Of a stretch of DNA of 42,356 nucleotides, positions 17,502 to 25,459 are shown one piece after another. The notes below the pieces were generated by a model, which did not search any database, was not told the origin of the DNA, and saw only the letters and a list, made by a program, of their open reading frames with translations. The stretch is from Flavobacterium sp. SCGC AAA160-P02 (GTDB lineage: Bacteria > Bacteroidota > Bacteroidia > Flavobacteriales > Flavobacteriaceae), in NCBI GenBank assembly GCA_949541125.1, contig CATISV010000050.1, positions 1 through 42,356 of the forward strand, in the 5' to 3' direction. Within the stretch, counting starts at the first letter, position 1. Each line of letters begins with the position of its first letter. The translations under genes and the position numbers were made by a program.

Positions 17502-17957
17502 ATGAAGATTACTCCCAAAAAGATCAACAATTTTATGTTGTTTAAGCTCCCTTTAGCTTATTTTGGAGGCGTACGAGTAGCCTCTATTGAAAATAATTCT
17601 GCCGTGGTAAAAATCTCTCATAAATGGCTCAATCAAAACCCATTCAAATCAATGTTTTGGGCGGCACAAGGAATGGCAGCAGAAATGACTACTGGTGTTT
17701 TGGTCATGAAAGGAATTGAAAAATCACATAAAAAGGTTTCCATGTTGGTAATTAATCAGAAGGGAAGTTTTACAAAAAAAGCAACGGGTTTAATTAGATT
17801 CGAATGCCATGATGGAAATCTTGTAGATAGCGCTATTGAAGAGTCATCAAAAACAGGGAAGGGGAAGGTGATTACCATGAAATCCGAGGGTTTTAATTCC
17901 GACGGATTATCAGTTTGTACCTTTGAATTTGAATGGAGCTTAAAAGTTAAAAACTAA
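17502..17957 (+). CDS. DUF4442 hotdog-fold protein (thioesterase-like)
   Basis: The 151-residue protein matches what is annotated as DUF4442, a hotdog-fold family related to acyl-CoA thioesterases such as PaaI and YiiD. Visible features are the N-terminal MLFKLPLAYFGGVRV, the central helix region WAAQGMAAEMTTGVLVM, and beta strands ending VCTFEFEWSLK. No signal peptide or membrane segment is present, so it should be cytoplasmic. The substrate is unknown. It ends 5 bases from the convergent DUF4369 lipoprotein gene, with no visible terminator between them. Confidence 0.75.
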   Translation: MKITPKKINNFMLFKLPLAYFGGVRVASIENNSAVVKISHKWLNQNPFKSMFWAAQGMAAEMTTGVLVMKGIEKSHKKVSMLVINQKGSFTKKATGLIRFECHDGNLVDSAIEESSKTGKGKVITMKSEGFNSDGLSVCTFEFEWSLKVKN

Positions 17958-17962
17958 TCAAA

Positions 17963-18664
17963 CTATTCTGAATTTTCTGTTTTTTTGATGGTAGCAACAA
18001 ATGTTGCTAACTTTTTACCATAGATTGATTTTTTTACCTTACTCGTTAGAGAATTATTAATACTATCTAGATATTTTATATTGGCATTTACCAGTTCAGT
18101 CAATGTTATATATGCGGATGCTTCAGCGTCTGGATGATTTAAAACATAATTAATAGTATAGATGTATTTTTTTCTGATTTGATTGTCAGATTGTTTTCTT
18201 AAGGCTTCTGATTTTTCTGGATCGTTCTCTTTTTGTGCCTGAACATTTTCCGCTAACAAGTCTAATTGTTTTCCTTGAAATTTACGAGCCATTTCATTAT
18301 ATTCTTCAAATATTTTTTGATTTTTAGATCCCTCAATCACAGGTTTGATTCCAAATTTTTCGAGTTTATCCTCGATGTTTATGGTTCCTTCCTGTCCAAA
18401 GAAAGAAATTCTATTTTTATTTCCATTTAAAGTTATATAATACATTTCAGATGATTTTATACTATCAGTTAATACAAATGTATCATTACCAAATAAATTG
18501 ATTGAATCTACTGAAACAAGTGATGAATCTTTGATTTTTTGTAAGTATAAAGTTCCTTTTTTAAGTCCTTTAATTTTTCCTTTCACAAGCATATTACCAA
18601 GTTCTTTTTCTTTTGAGCAAGCCATAAGTAATACCAACAAACAAAAAACAAGTACTTTCTTCAT
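17963..18664 (-). CDS. DUF4369 lipoprotein
   Basis: The 233-residue product begins MKKVLVFCLLVLLMACSKEK, a lipoprotein signal with the lipobox Cys at 16. The following beta-rich domain (VKGKIKGLKKGTLYLQKIKDSSLVSVDSI) is the DUF4369 type found at the N-terminus of many Bacteroidota thiol-disulfide proteins. In those proteins a thioredoxin-like domain follows. Here the remainder is a helical, Lys/Glu/Asn-rich segment without a CxxC motif, so it is a thioredoxin-less version. Role unknown; it is probably anchored at the outer membrane. The gene is 41 bases downstream of the DUF819 gene on the same strand. Confidence 0.75.
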   Translation of the reverse strand: MKKVLVFCLLVLLMACSKEKELGNMLVKGKIKGLKKGTLYLQKIKDSSLVSVDSINLFGNDTFVLTDSIKSSEMYYITLNGNKNRISFFGQEGTINIEDKLEKFGIKPVIEGSKNQKIFEEYNEMARKFQGKQLDLLAENVQAQKENDPEKSEALRKQSDNQIRKKYIYTINYVLNHPDAEASAYITLTELVNANIKYLDSINNSLTSKVKKSIYGKKLATFVATIKKTENSE

Positions 18665-18705
18665 AATTTGATAAAATTTTAAGCTACAAATATGCAGATT
18701 TCTAT

Positions 18706-20013
18706 TTAAATGGGGGCGGCTAATTCTAATAAAATGGTGCAGCCAATTGCAGCAATTGTTCCAATGGCATACCCGAAAACAGCTAGTAATACTCCAACAG
18801 TTGCAAGCGAGGGGTGAAAAGCAGAAGCGACGATAGGAGCAGAAGCAGCGCCTCCAACATTAGCCTGACTACCAACAGCTAAAAAGAAGTAGGGAGCTTT
18901 AATTAGTTTAGCTACCAAAATTAATAAGCCTGCATGGACAGACATCCATATTATACCAATAAAAATTAATCCCCAGTTTTCAAAAATCAATGTTAAATCC
19001 ATCTTCATTCCTATGGTAGCAACCAAAATATAAATAAAAACACTTCCTATTTTACTTGCTCCAGCTCCTTCATAATTTTTTGCTTTAGTATATGACAATA
19101 CTATTGCAATTATTGTAGAAATACTAACTAACCAGAAAAATTGAGAGCCTAAGAATGTAAATATATTTCTCATAATATTTGAGTCTATATTCATTACAAT
19201 ATCATTAAAAAATAGAGCAAGATATGTTGCTGAAAAATGACCAAAGCCAACCGTTCCGAATGCAATGGAAAGAATAATCATATAGTCAGTAAGGGATGGA
19301 TTCTTTTTCACTTTTTGCGTAAAAGTGATTACTTTCTCTTTCAATTTTTCAATGGCAGAGGTATCTGCTTGTAACCATTTATTAATTGTATCTTTCTTAC
19401 CAATACCAATTAATAAAATTGCCATCCATATATTTGCAACCACAATATCAACAAAGATCATTCCCCCATATTTTGCAGGATTGTATTGATAAATCTCTAA
19501 CATAGCCGTTTGGTTTGCTCCACCGCCAATCCAGCTTCCAGCCAATGTAGAAAGGCCTCGCCAAACAGCATCAAAATCAGCACCACCAACTGTTTCTGGA
19601 GAAACAAGAGAAATTAATAAAATTGCTACTGGCCCCCCTATAATAATTCCTAAGGTACCAGTGAAAAACATAATTAATGCCTTTGAACCTAAGTTAAAAA
19701 TAGCTTTTAAATTGATGCTCAAGGTCATCAAAACTAAAGCAGCGGGAAGTAAAAACCTGCTAGCAACATAGTATAATTGAGATTTTTCTTTCACAATTTC
19801 GCCAAAGATATTAGTTGTTTCCCATTCTGTAGCTATGACACCCATAGTGGTAAATACTGCAGGAATAAAATAAGCGATAAATAATCCTGGAACTATTTTG
19901 TAAAATTGATACCAAAACCCCGAAGTTCTTGATTCAGTATAAAATACAAATCCCAAGGACATCATTAGTATTCCAAATACTATGGCATCATTTGTAAAAA
20001 GAGGTTGTTCCAT
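18706..20013 (-). CDS. DUF819 family integral membrane protein
   Basis: The 435-residue protein is very hydrophobic, with about ten or more transmembrane segments. It has the DUF819 hallmarks, including the central block GGADFDAVWRGLSTLAGSWIGGGANQTAM and the C-terminal GSQANVGGAASAPIVASAFHPSLATVGVLLAVFGYAIGT. The repeated Gly/Ala-rich motifs in the two halves suggest an inverted-repeat transporter fold, as in other secondary carriers. The substrate is unknown. It lies between the DUF4369 lipoprotein and the large VPS10-like protein, all on the minus strand. Gaps of 41 and 71 bases make co-transcription possible. Confidence 0.83.
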   Translation of the reverse strand: MEQPLFTNDAIVFGILMMSLGFVFYTESRTSGFWYQFYKIVPGLFIAYFIPAVFTTMGVIATEWETTNIFGEIVKEKSQLYYVASRFLLPAALVLMTLSINLKAIFNLGSKALIMFFTGTLGIIIGGPVAILLISLVSPETVGGADFDAVWRGLSTLAGSWIGGGANQTAMLEIYQYNPAKYGGMIFVDIVVANIWMAILLIGIGKKDTINKWLQADTSAIEKLKEKVITFTQKVKKNPSLTDYMIILSIAFGTVGFGHFSATYLALFFNDIVMNIDSNIMRNIFTFLGSQFFWLVSISTIIAIVLSYTKAKNYEGAGASKIGSVFIYILVATIGMKMDLTLIFENWGLIFIGIIWMSVHAGLLILVAKLIKAPYFFLAVGSQANVGGAASAPIVASAFHPSLATVGVLLAVFGYAIGTIAAIGCTILLELAAPI

Positions 20014-20084
20014 AATGTTGATTTAGGCGAATGTAAGAAAATCAGCTTACAAAAAGTGAAGTTTTTTAAACTCTGTTCATAATA

Positions 20085-23000
20085 CTAAAATTTCTTTATT
20101 TCTTTAAAAGGAGAAATACTGATAGCCTCTATTTTTGTTTTATAATTTATCCATTTGGTTTCAAAGAAATCATTTGATTTTTTTACAGCAGTTTCTAGTG
20201 CATTTTTGTATTGTTTGATTAATTGTTTTTCTGTAGTCGTCAAAAAACCAAACCTACTAGCTACATATCTTTTTGCTGTAAAAAATCTCCTATTGACTGA
20301 AACTTCAGGATTTCTAGTAATTCCCTGACGATTGTCTTCTTTTCCAATAAAAATAGCAATGAGTTCATCGATTTCTTTGACAATCTCCACAGAAGCTTTT
20401 ATTTGACTATCGTAGAGTTTTTCATTTTCTTTTGTAAATTCTTTTTTGAATTTTTTGGCAATATTTTTACTCTCAACTAATTGTTTTACAACATCAGCCA
20501 TTAATTGCTGATCTTTTTCCAACTCTTTACCAGCATTGTAAATCTCTGTAATGGCATCTTTAGGCATCTTTAATCTTGGATCATATTCAACTTTAATAGA
20601 ACTAGTAGAAGTTTCATTTCCAAAAGACATTTTTAAGTTGTAGGTCCCAGGTTTTACAGTGATGCCTCCAAGTTCATTGGTGCGCTTTCTGATTTTTCTT
20701 GATGGTCTATCAGCTCCTTTTTCGTCCATATACCAATAGATTTTGTGAATCCCATCGTCTTTTGGGGCTTTTATTTGTAGAGTCCTGATCAAACGATCTC
20801 CATCAAAGATTTTTAACTTTATAGAATCAAGATTTACAGTTGGTTTTTTTTCTTCTTTTACTGTTGATTTCTTTTTCTGTCTCTTTTGTTGATTTCTTTT
20901 ATTGGTTTTTTCTTCTTTATTTGGAGTCTCTGGTCGATTAATATAATATGAAATCATTGCTCCAAAAGGTTTATTTTCTCCATTATATAGAGCGTCTCCA
21001 CCAAATCTACTACCTGTTGGTTGTTGATAGGCAACTTGATAGGCTGTTGGGGGTGAAAATAAATGTAATTTTTTATTTAAAACATTTCCTTTGGCGATTT
21101 CTCTTAAGGGACCAATATCATCTAAGATCCATGCTGCTCTTCCAAAAGTACCAATTACAAGATCATGATCTCGGGGATGAATTACCAAATCTTTTGTAGA
21201 TACGGTTGGAAAACCCGCTGTCCATTTCGTCCAGCTGTTGCCAGCATTTAAAGAGACATACAGTCCATCATCTGTTCCTAAGAATAATAAGTTATCATTT
21301 ACAGAATCTTCAACAATACTTAAAGTATAACTTTTTACATCATTCTCATCTACTATTCTATCCCATGTTTTCCCATAATTTTTTGTTCTGTAGGCATATG
21401 GAGTATAATTGAATCGTCTATAATCATTCGCAATTAAAAGTGCTTCACCTTTATTTTTATTGGATGCCTTTATTTGAGCAATCCAACTACCGGAGGGTAA
21501 CTCAGGAATATTTTTACTAACATCTACCCAGGTTGCACCACCATTTTTCGTGATATGGACTCTTCCGTCATCAGTACCTACCCACAGGGTGTTTTTTTCA
21601 ACGACTGAAGGTTCAATGACCAAGATTGTACAATGATTTTCTGCACCTGTAGCATCCATAGTTAATCCGCCGCTTTCTCCCTGTTTTTGCTTTTTTGTAT
21701 CATTAGTTGTTAGATCTTCAGAAATAACTGACCATGTCAATCCTTTATCAGTTGATTTATGAACAAATTGGCTCCCAAAATACAAGGTGTTATTATCGAA
21801 AGGATCTATATTGATCGCCGAGTTCCAGTTAAATCGCAATTTTATTTCCGAATCTGAATGTGTTGGTTTTACCGTATAATTATTACCAGTAAGATAATCA
21901 TATCTAACAACAGATCCTTGTTGACTCATAGACCATCCATAGCGTGAATCGTCTTTGTCTGGAACTACATCAAAACCATCTCCAAAGCTAATTTCTTGCC
22001 AATAAGAATTTCTAATTCCTTGTGCTTTCCATACATATCCTGGACCTCTCCAAGAACCATTATCTTGCATTCCTCCATAAACATTATAAGGGTATTCACT
22101 ATCAACATTAATATGATAAAATTGAGCAACGGGTAAATTTCCAATAAAACGCCAAGTTTTCCCTTTGTCTTTCGTAATATTTAAACCACCATCATTTCCA
22201 TCAATCATAAAAGATCCATCCTCTGGATGAATCCACCAAGCATGATGGTCTGGATGAACTCCATTTGAAACACCATAAGCAGGCATTAATTGTTTGAAAT
22301 TTTTACCACCATCATCTGAGACATTTACATAGGTAAAAATAGAATAGATTCTATTTTCATTTTGAGGGTCGACATAAATTTCTGAATAATAAAAAGGTCT
22401 GTTGCCTATTCCTTTCTTATCGTTAATTTTTTTCCATTGAAAACCACCGTCTTCACTTTTATACAATGCATTCTTCTTTGCTTCGACTAAGGCATAAATT
22501 ATTTCTGGATTACTTTTTGAAATAGCAACTCCAATTCTTCCGAGTTCTCCTTTTGGGAATCCTTCTTTATGAGTTACTTGTTTCCAGCTATCTCCACCAT
22601 CATAGGTAATGAATAATCCACTTCCTTTTCCACCAGATTTAAAAAACCATGGATCGCGTTTGTGTTCCCACATAGCAGCGATTAATTTATTTGGATTTGA
22701 GGGATCCATGACTAAATCAGCCACTCCAGTTTTAGTGTTTTTGTATAAAATTTGTTTCCAATTTTTACCACCATCAGTTGTTTTGTAAACCCCTCTTTCT
22801 TTATGTTCTCCCCAAGGGGATCCAATAGCACCAACATAGATTGTATTCGGACTTGTTGGATCTATAATAATTCTGTGAATATGGCGAGTTTTTTCTAGTC
22901 CCATAGCGATCCAATTTTTACCACCATCAAGAGATTTATAGATTCCAAAACCACCATTTAAACTGTTTCTTGGGTTTCCCTCACCTGTACCCACCCAAAC

Positions 23001-23297
23001 AACACTTGGATTCGATTGTTGAATGGCAACAGCTCCAATGGATGCAGTAATTTCTTGATCAAAAACAGGGTCCCATTTTATTCCTCCAGAAGTAGATTTC
23101 CAGACTCCCCCAGATGCTGTTCCAGCATACATAATATCTGGATTTGAGTTTACAACATCGATTGATGTAACACGTCCACTCATACCACCTGGTCCAATAT
23201 TTCTTGGTTTCATATTTTGAACCAAGTCCATAGAAAATTCTTGACAAAAGATGGAAGAACTGCTAAATAAAAAAATAATGAGAAGTACTTTCTTCAT
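20085..23297 (-). CDS. Secreted VPS10/sortilin-like BNR beta-propeller protein
   Basis: The ORF track opens at 23330, but the ATG at 23295-23297 begins an ideal signal peptide (MKKVLLIIFLFSSSSIFCQ), so I trim 11 residues to give 1070. About ten Asp-box-like repeats are spread over roughly residues 60-730 (SLDGGKNW, TTDGGKNW, TYDGGDSW, SEDGGFQW, TKNGGATW, SLNAGNSW and others). These indicate one or two multi-bladed beta-propellers of the sortilin/VPS10-like type. A very basic Lys/Arg linker (KRNQQKRQKKKS) follows, then a beta-sandwich-like segment and a helical C-terminus. Annotation as glycosyl hydrolase is common for such proteins, but no catalytic evidence is visible. No T9SS sorting tail is recognisable. 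Confidence 0.82.
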   Translation of the reverse strand: MKKVLLIIFLFSSSSIFCQEFSMDLVQNMKPRNIGPGGMSGRVTSIDVVNSNPDIMYAGTASGGVWKSTSGGIKWDPVFDQEITASIGAVAIQQSNPSVVWVGTGEGNPRNSLNGGFGIYKSLDGGKNWIAMGLEKTRHIHRIIIDPTSPNTIYVGAIGSPWGEHKERGVYKTTDGGKNWKQILYKNTKTGVADLVMDPSNPNKLIAAMWEHKRDPWFFKSGGKGSGLFITYDGGDSWKQVTHKEGFPKGELGRIGVAISKSNPEIIYALVEAKKNALYKSEDGGFQWKKINDKKGIGNRPFYYSEIYVDPQNENRIYSIFTYVNVSDDGGKNFKQLMPAYGVSNGVHPDHHAWWIHPEDGSFMIDGNDGGLNITKDKGKTWRFIGNLPVAQFYHINVDSEYPYNVYGGMQDNGSWRGPGYVWKAQGIRNSYWQEISFGDGFDVVPDKDDSRYGWSMSQQGSVVRYDYLTGNNYTVKPTHSDSEIKLRFNWNSAINIDPFDNNTLYFGSQFVHKSTDKGLTWSVISEDLTTNDTKKQKQGESGGLTMDATGAENHCTILVIEPSVVEKNTLWVGTDDGRVHITKNGGATWVDVSKNIPELPSGSWIAQIKASNKNKGEALLIANDYRRFNYTPYAYRTKNYGKTWDRIVDENDVKSYTLSIVEDSVNDNLLFLGTDDGLYVSLNAGNSWTKWTAGFPTVSTKDLVIHPRDHDLVIGTFGRAAWILDDIGPLREIAKGNVLNKKLHLFSPPTAYQVAYQQPTGSRFGGDALYNGENKPFGAMISYYINRPETPNKEEKTNKRNQQKRQKKKSTVKEEKKPTVNLDSIKLKIFDGDRLIRTLQIKAPKDDGIHKIYWYMDEKGADRPSRKIRKRTNELGGITVKPGTYNLKMSFGNETSTSSIKVEYDPRLKMPKDAITEIYNAGKELEKDQQLMADVVKQLVESKNIAKKFKKEFTKENEKLYDSQIKASVEIVKEIDELIAIFIGKEDNRQGITRNPEVSVNRRFFTAKRYVASRFGFLTTTEKQLIKQYKNALETAVKKSNDFFETKWINYKTKIEAISISPFKEIKKF

Positions 23298-23445
23298 GGT
23301 TATTTGTGGTTTTAAAAATTTACAGACCAATATACAAAAATGAATGATTTATTGAGCTGTTTATATATGTAGTGTTTTTTTAGTTTTTATCAATTTTACA
23401 TAGGACAATTTTTCTACCTTAGCAAATAACCTAAATAGTAAGATT

Positions 23446-24228
23446 ATGAGATATCAATTGACGGTGCTTTTTTTATTGATAAATATAATATGTTATGCAA
23501 ATAAAAAAAATCCTGCGTGGGGGTTAACAGGTCATAGGGTTGTTGGTGAAATAGCCTATAATCATCTGACCAAGAAGGCAAAAAGAAATCTAGAAAATTT
23601 GATAAATGGTGAAGGTTTAGCAATTATTTCAACCTATGCAGATGATATAAAATCGGATAAAAATTTTAAAAAGTTTAGTTCTTGGCATTATGTAAATTTT
23701 AAAGTTGGTGATACGTATGAAACATCAGAAAAGAATTCGAAAGGTGATATAATTTATGCAATCAATGAATGTCAAAGAATTATTTCTCATCCAGACTCTT
23801 CAAAAGAGGATAAGGTTTTCTATATTAAATTATTGGTTCATTTTTTAGGTGATTTACATCAGCCCCTTCACATTGGGAGGGCTGAAGATAGAGGAGGTAA
23901 TTCTATTTCAGTAAAATGGTTTGGTAAATCAACGAACTTGCATTCTGTTTGGGATACAAAAATGATTGAGTCTTTCAATATGAGCTATTCTGAATTAACC
24001 TCTAATTTAGATAAGTTTTCTAAAAAACAAAAGAATGCAATTCAGCAAGGAACCGTATTGGATTGGGTTAGAGAGTCAAGGAAACTTGCAATGAAAGTAT
24101 ATGAATCTGTTAAAGTTGATGAAAATCTAAGTTATAGATATATGTATGATTATTTTTTTATTGTTAAAAATCAGTTGCAAAAAGCTGGATTAAGATTGGC
24201 TAAAATCTTGAATGAAATATTAGGCTAA
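23446..24228 (+). CDS. S1/P1-type zinc nuclease
   Basis: S1/P1 nucleases cleave single-stranded DNA and RNA outside the cytoplasm using three zinc ions. All nine expected ligands can be placed: Trp25, His30, Asp66, His81, His132, Asp136, His142, His166 and Asp170. Their spacing is close to that of nuclease P1 (WGLTGHR, YADDIK, SWHYVNF, VHFLGDLHQPLHIG, NLHSVWD). In this family the mature N-terminus must be the Trp, so the leader should be cut between Ala24 and Trp25. The stretch CYANKKNPA before it is unusually charged for a signal-peptide end. Likely role: nutrient nucleic acid degradation. The gene is convergent with tsaD (18 bases between stops). Confidence 0.93.
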   Translation: MRYQLTVLFLLINIICYANKKNPAWGLTGHRVVGEIAYNHLTKKAKRNLENLINGEGLAIISTYADDIKSDKNFKKFSSWHYVNFKVGDTYETSEKNSKGDIIYAINECQRIISHPDSSKEDKVFYIKLLVHFLGDLHQPLHIGRAEDRGGNSISVKWFGKSTNLHSVWDTKMIESFNMSYSELTSNLDKFSKKQKNAIQQGTVLDWVRESRKLAMKVYESVKVDENLSYRYMYDYFFIVKNQLQKAGLRLAKILNEILG

Positions 24229-24246
24229 AAATACTGATACAAGGAA

Positions 24247-25275
24247 TTATTCTGTAACTTTTAATCTAGCAGTTGCTTTCACTGAAATATCAGCGTAGTT
24301 TTTATTTAGATATTTTAAATAACCAGCAATAGCAATCATTGCAGCATTGTCTGTGGTATATTCAAATTTTGGAATATAAGTTGTCCACCCCCATTGATTT
24401 TGAGCAAGTTGTAGTCTTTTTCTAATTTCAGAATTCGCAGAAACTCCTCCAGCGATTGCAATATGCTTGATTCCAGTTTTTTGTACCGTATTTTTCAATT
24501 TATCCATCAAGATTTCAACAATGGTATACTGTATGGAAGCACAGATATCATATATGTTTTCTTGAATAAATCTTGGGTTTTCTTCTAACTTTTTTTGAAT
24601 AAAATAAAGAATACCTGTTTTTAAGCCACTAAAACTAAAATCCAAATCACCCACTTTTGGTTTTGTAAATGAAAATGCTTTAGGGTTTCCTTGTTGAGCA
24701 TATCTATCAACAAGAGGTCCTCCAGGATAAGACAAGCCTAAAATTTTTGCGGATTTATCAAAAGCTTCTCCAACAGCATCATCAATGGTTTCTCCTAAAA
24801 TTTCAAATTCAAAATAATTGGAAACTTTTACAATTTGAGTATGACCTCCACTTATGGTCAAGCAAACAAAAGGAAAAGGAGGGAATCTTGTATTTTCTTC
24901 TTCTATAAAATGAGCTAGAATATGAGCTTGCATATGATTTACATCAATGAGAGGAATATTTAATCCCATAGCTAAAGACTTTGCAAAGGAAGTACCTACT
25001 AACAATGAACCCATTAAACCAGGTCCTTTGGTAAAGGAAATAGCATTTAAATCATCTTTATTAATCCCTGCTTGTTCAATGGCTTGTTGCACTACTGGAA
25101 CAATATTTTGTTGATGTGCTCTAGAGGCTAACTCAGGAACAACTCCTCCATATTTTGCATGTATTTCTTGACTTGCAACAATATTACTTAGAACTTTACC
25201 ATTACGTATAACAGCAGCACTTGTGTCGTCGCAAGAGGATTCTATTCCTAATATGTATGTGTTTTTTGAGACCAT
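24247..25275 (-). CDS. tsaD: tRNA N6-adenosine threonylcarbamoyltransferase
   Basis: TsaD transfers the threonylcarbamoyl group to A37 of ANN-decoding tRNAs, with TsaB, TsaE and TsaC. The 342-residue length is typical. Motifs: GIESSCDDTS at 10-19, the metal-binding HMQAH at 114-118 (His114, His118), CLTISGGHTQIV, and the ATPase-fold AIAGGVSANSEIRKRL near the C-terminus. It is transcribed divergently from the TamB gene, an arrangement I recall in other Bacteroidota. A TAnnTTTG box lies just upstream. Confidence 0.97.
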   Translation of the reverse strand: MVSKNTYILGIESSCDDTSAAVIRNGKVLSNIVASQEIHAKYGGVVPELASRAHQQNIVPVVQQAIEQAGINKDDLNAISFTKGPGLMGSLLVGTSFAKSLAMGLNIPLIDVNHMQAHILAHFIEEENTRFPPFPFVCLTISGGHTQIVKVSNYFEFEILGETIDDAVGEAFDKSAKILGLSYPGGPLVDRYAQQGNPKAFSFTKPKVGDLDFSFSGLKTGILYFIQKKLEENPRFIQENIYDICASIQYTIVEILMDKLKNTVQKTGIKHIAIAGGVSANSEIRKRLQLAQNQWGWTTYIPKFEYTTDNAAMIAIAGYLKYLNKNYADISVKATARLKVTE

Positions 25276-25288
25276 AAAAATAATTTCA

Positions 25289-25296
25289 CAAAATTA
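25289..25296 (-). promoter_or_regulatory. Candidate -7 element for tsaD
   Basis: The minus strand reads TAATTTTG, an exact TAnnTTTG match, only 13 bases before the tsaD ATG. The leader would be very short. Confidence 0.4.
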
Positions 25297-25378
25297 ACTA
25301 ATATTAAATTGTCTATTTCTTTTTACATTATAAATTTAATAGTTTGTTAATTTTTTCGTTCTTTGTAAGGAAAGGCTC

Positions 25379-25386
25379 TATTTTTG
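25379..25386 (+). promoter_or_regulatory. Candidate -7 element for tamB
   Basis: TATTTTTG, an exact TAnnTTTG match, lies 73 bases before the TTG used by the ORF track. The open frame reaches back to 25397, so translation may start between this box and 25460. Confidence 0.4.
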
Positions 25387-25459
25387 TGTTAGTTGAAAAG
25401 ATACAAACATTTATAATTATATACGTATCAAAAAATTTCGAAAAATACTATTAAATTGT

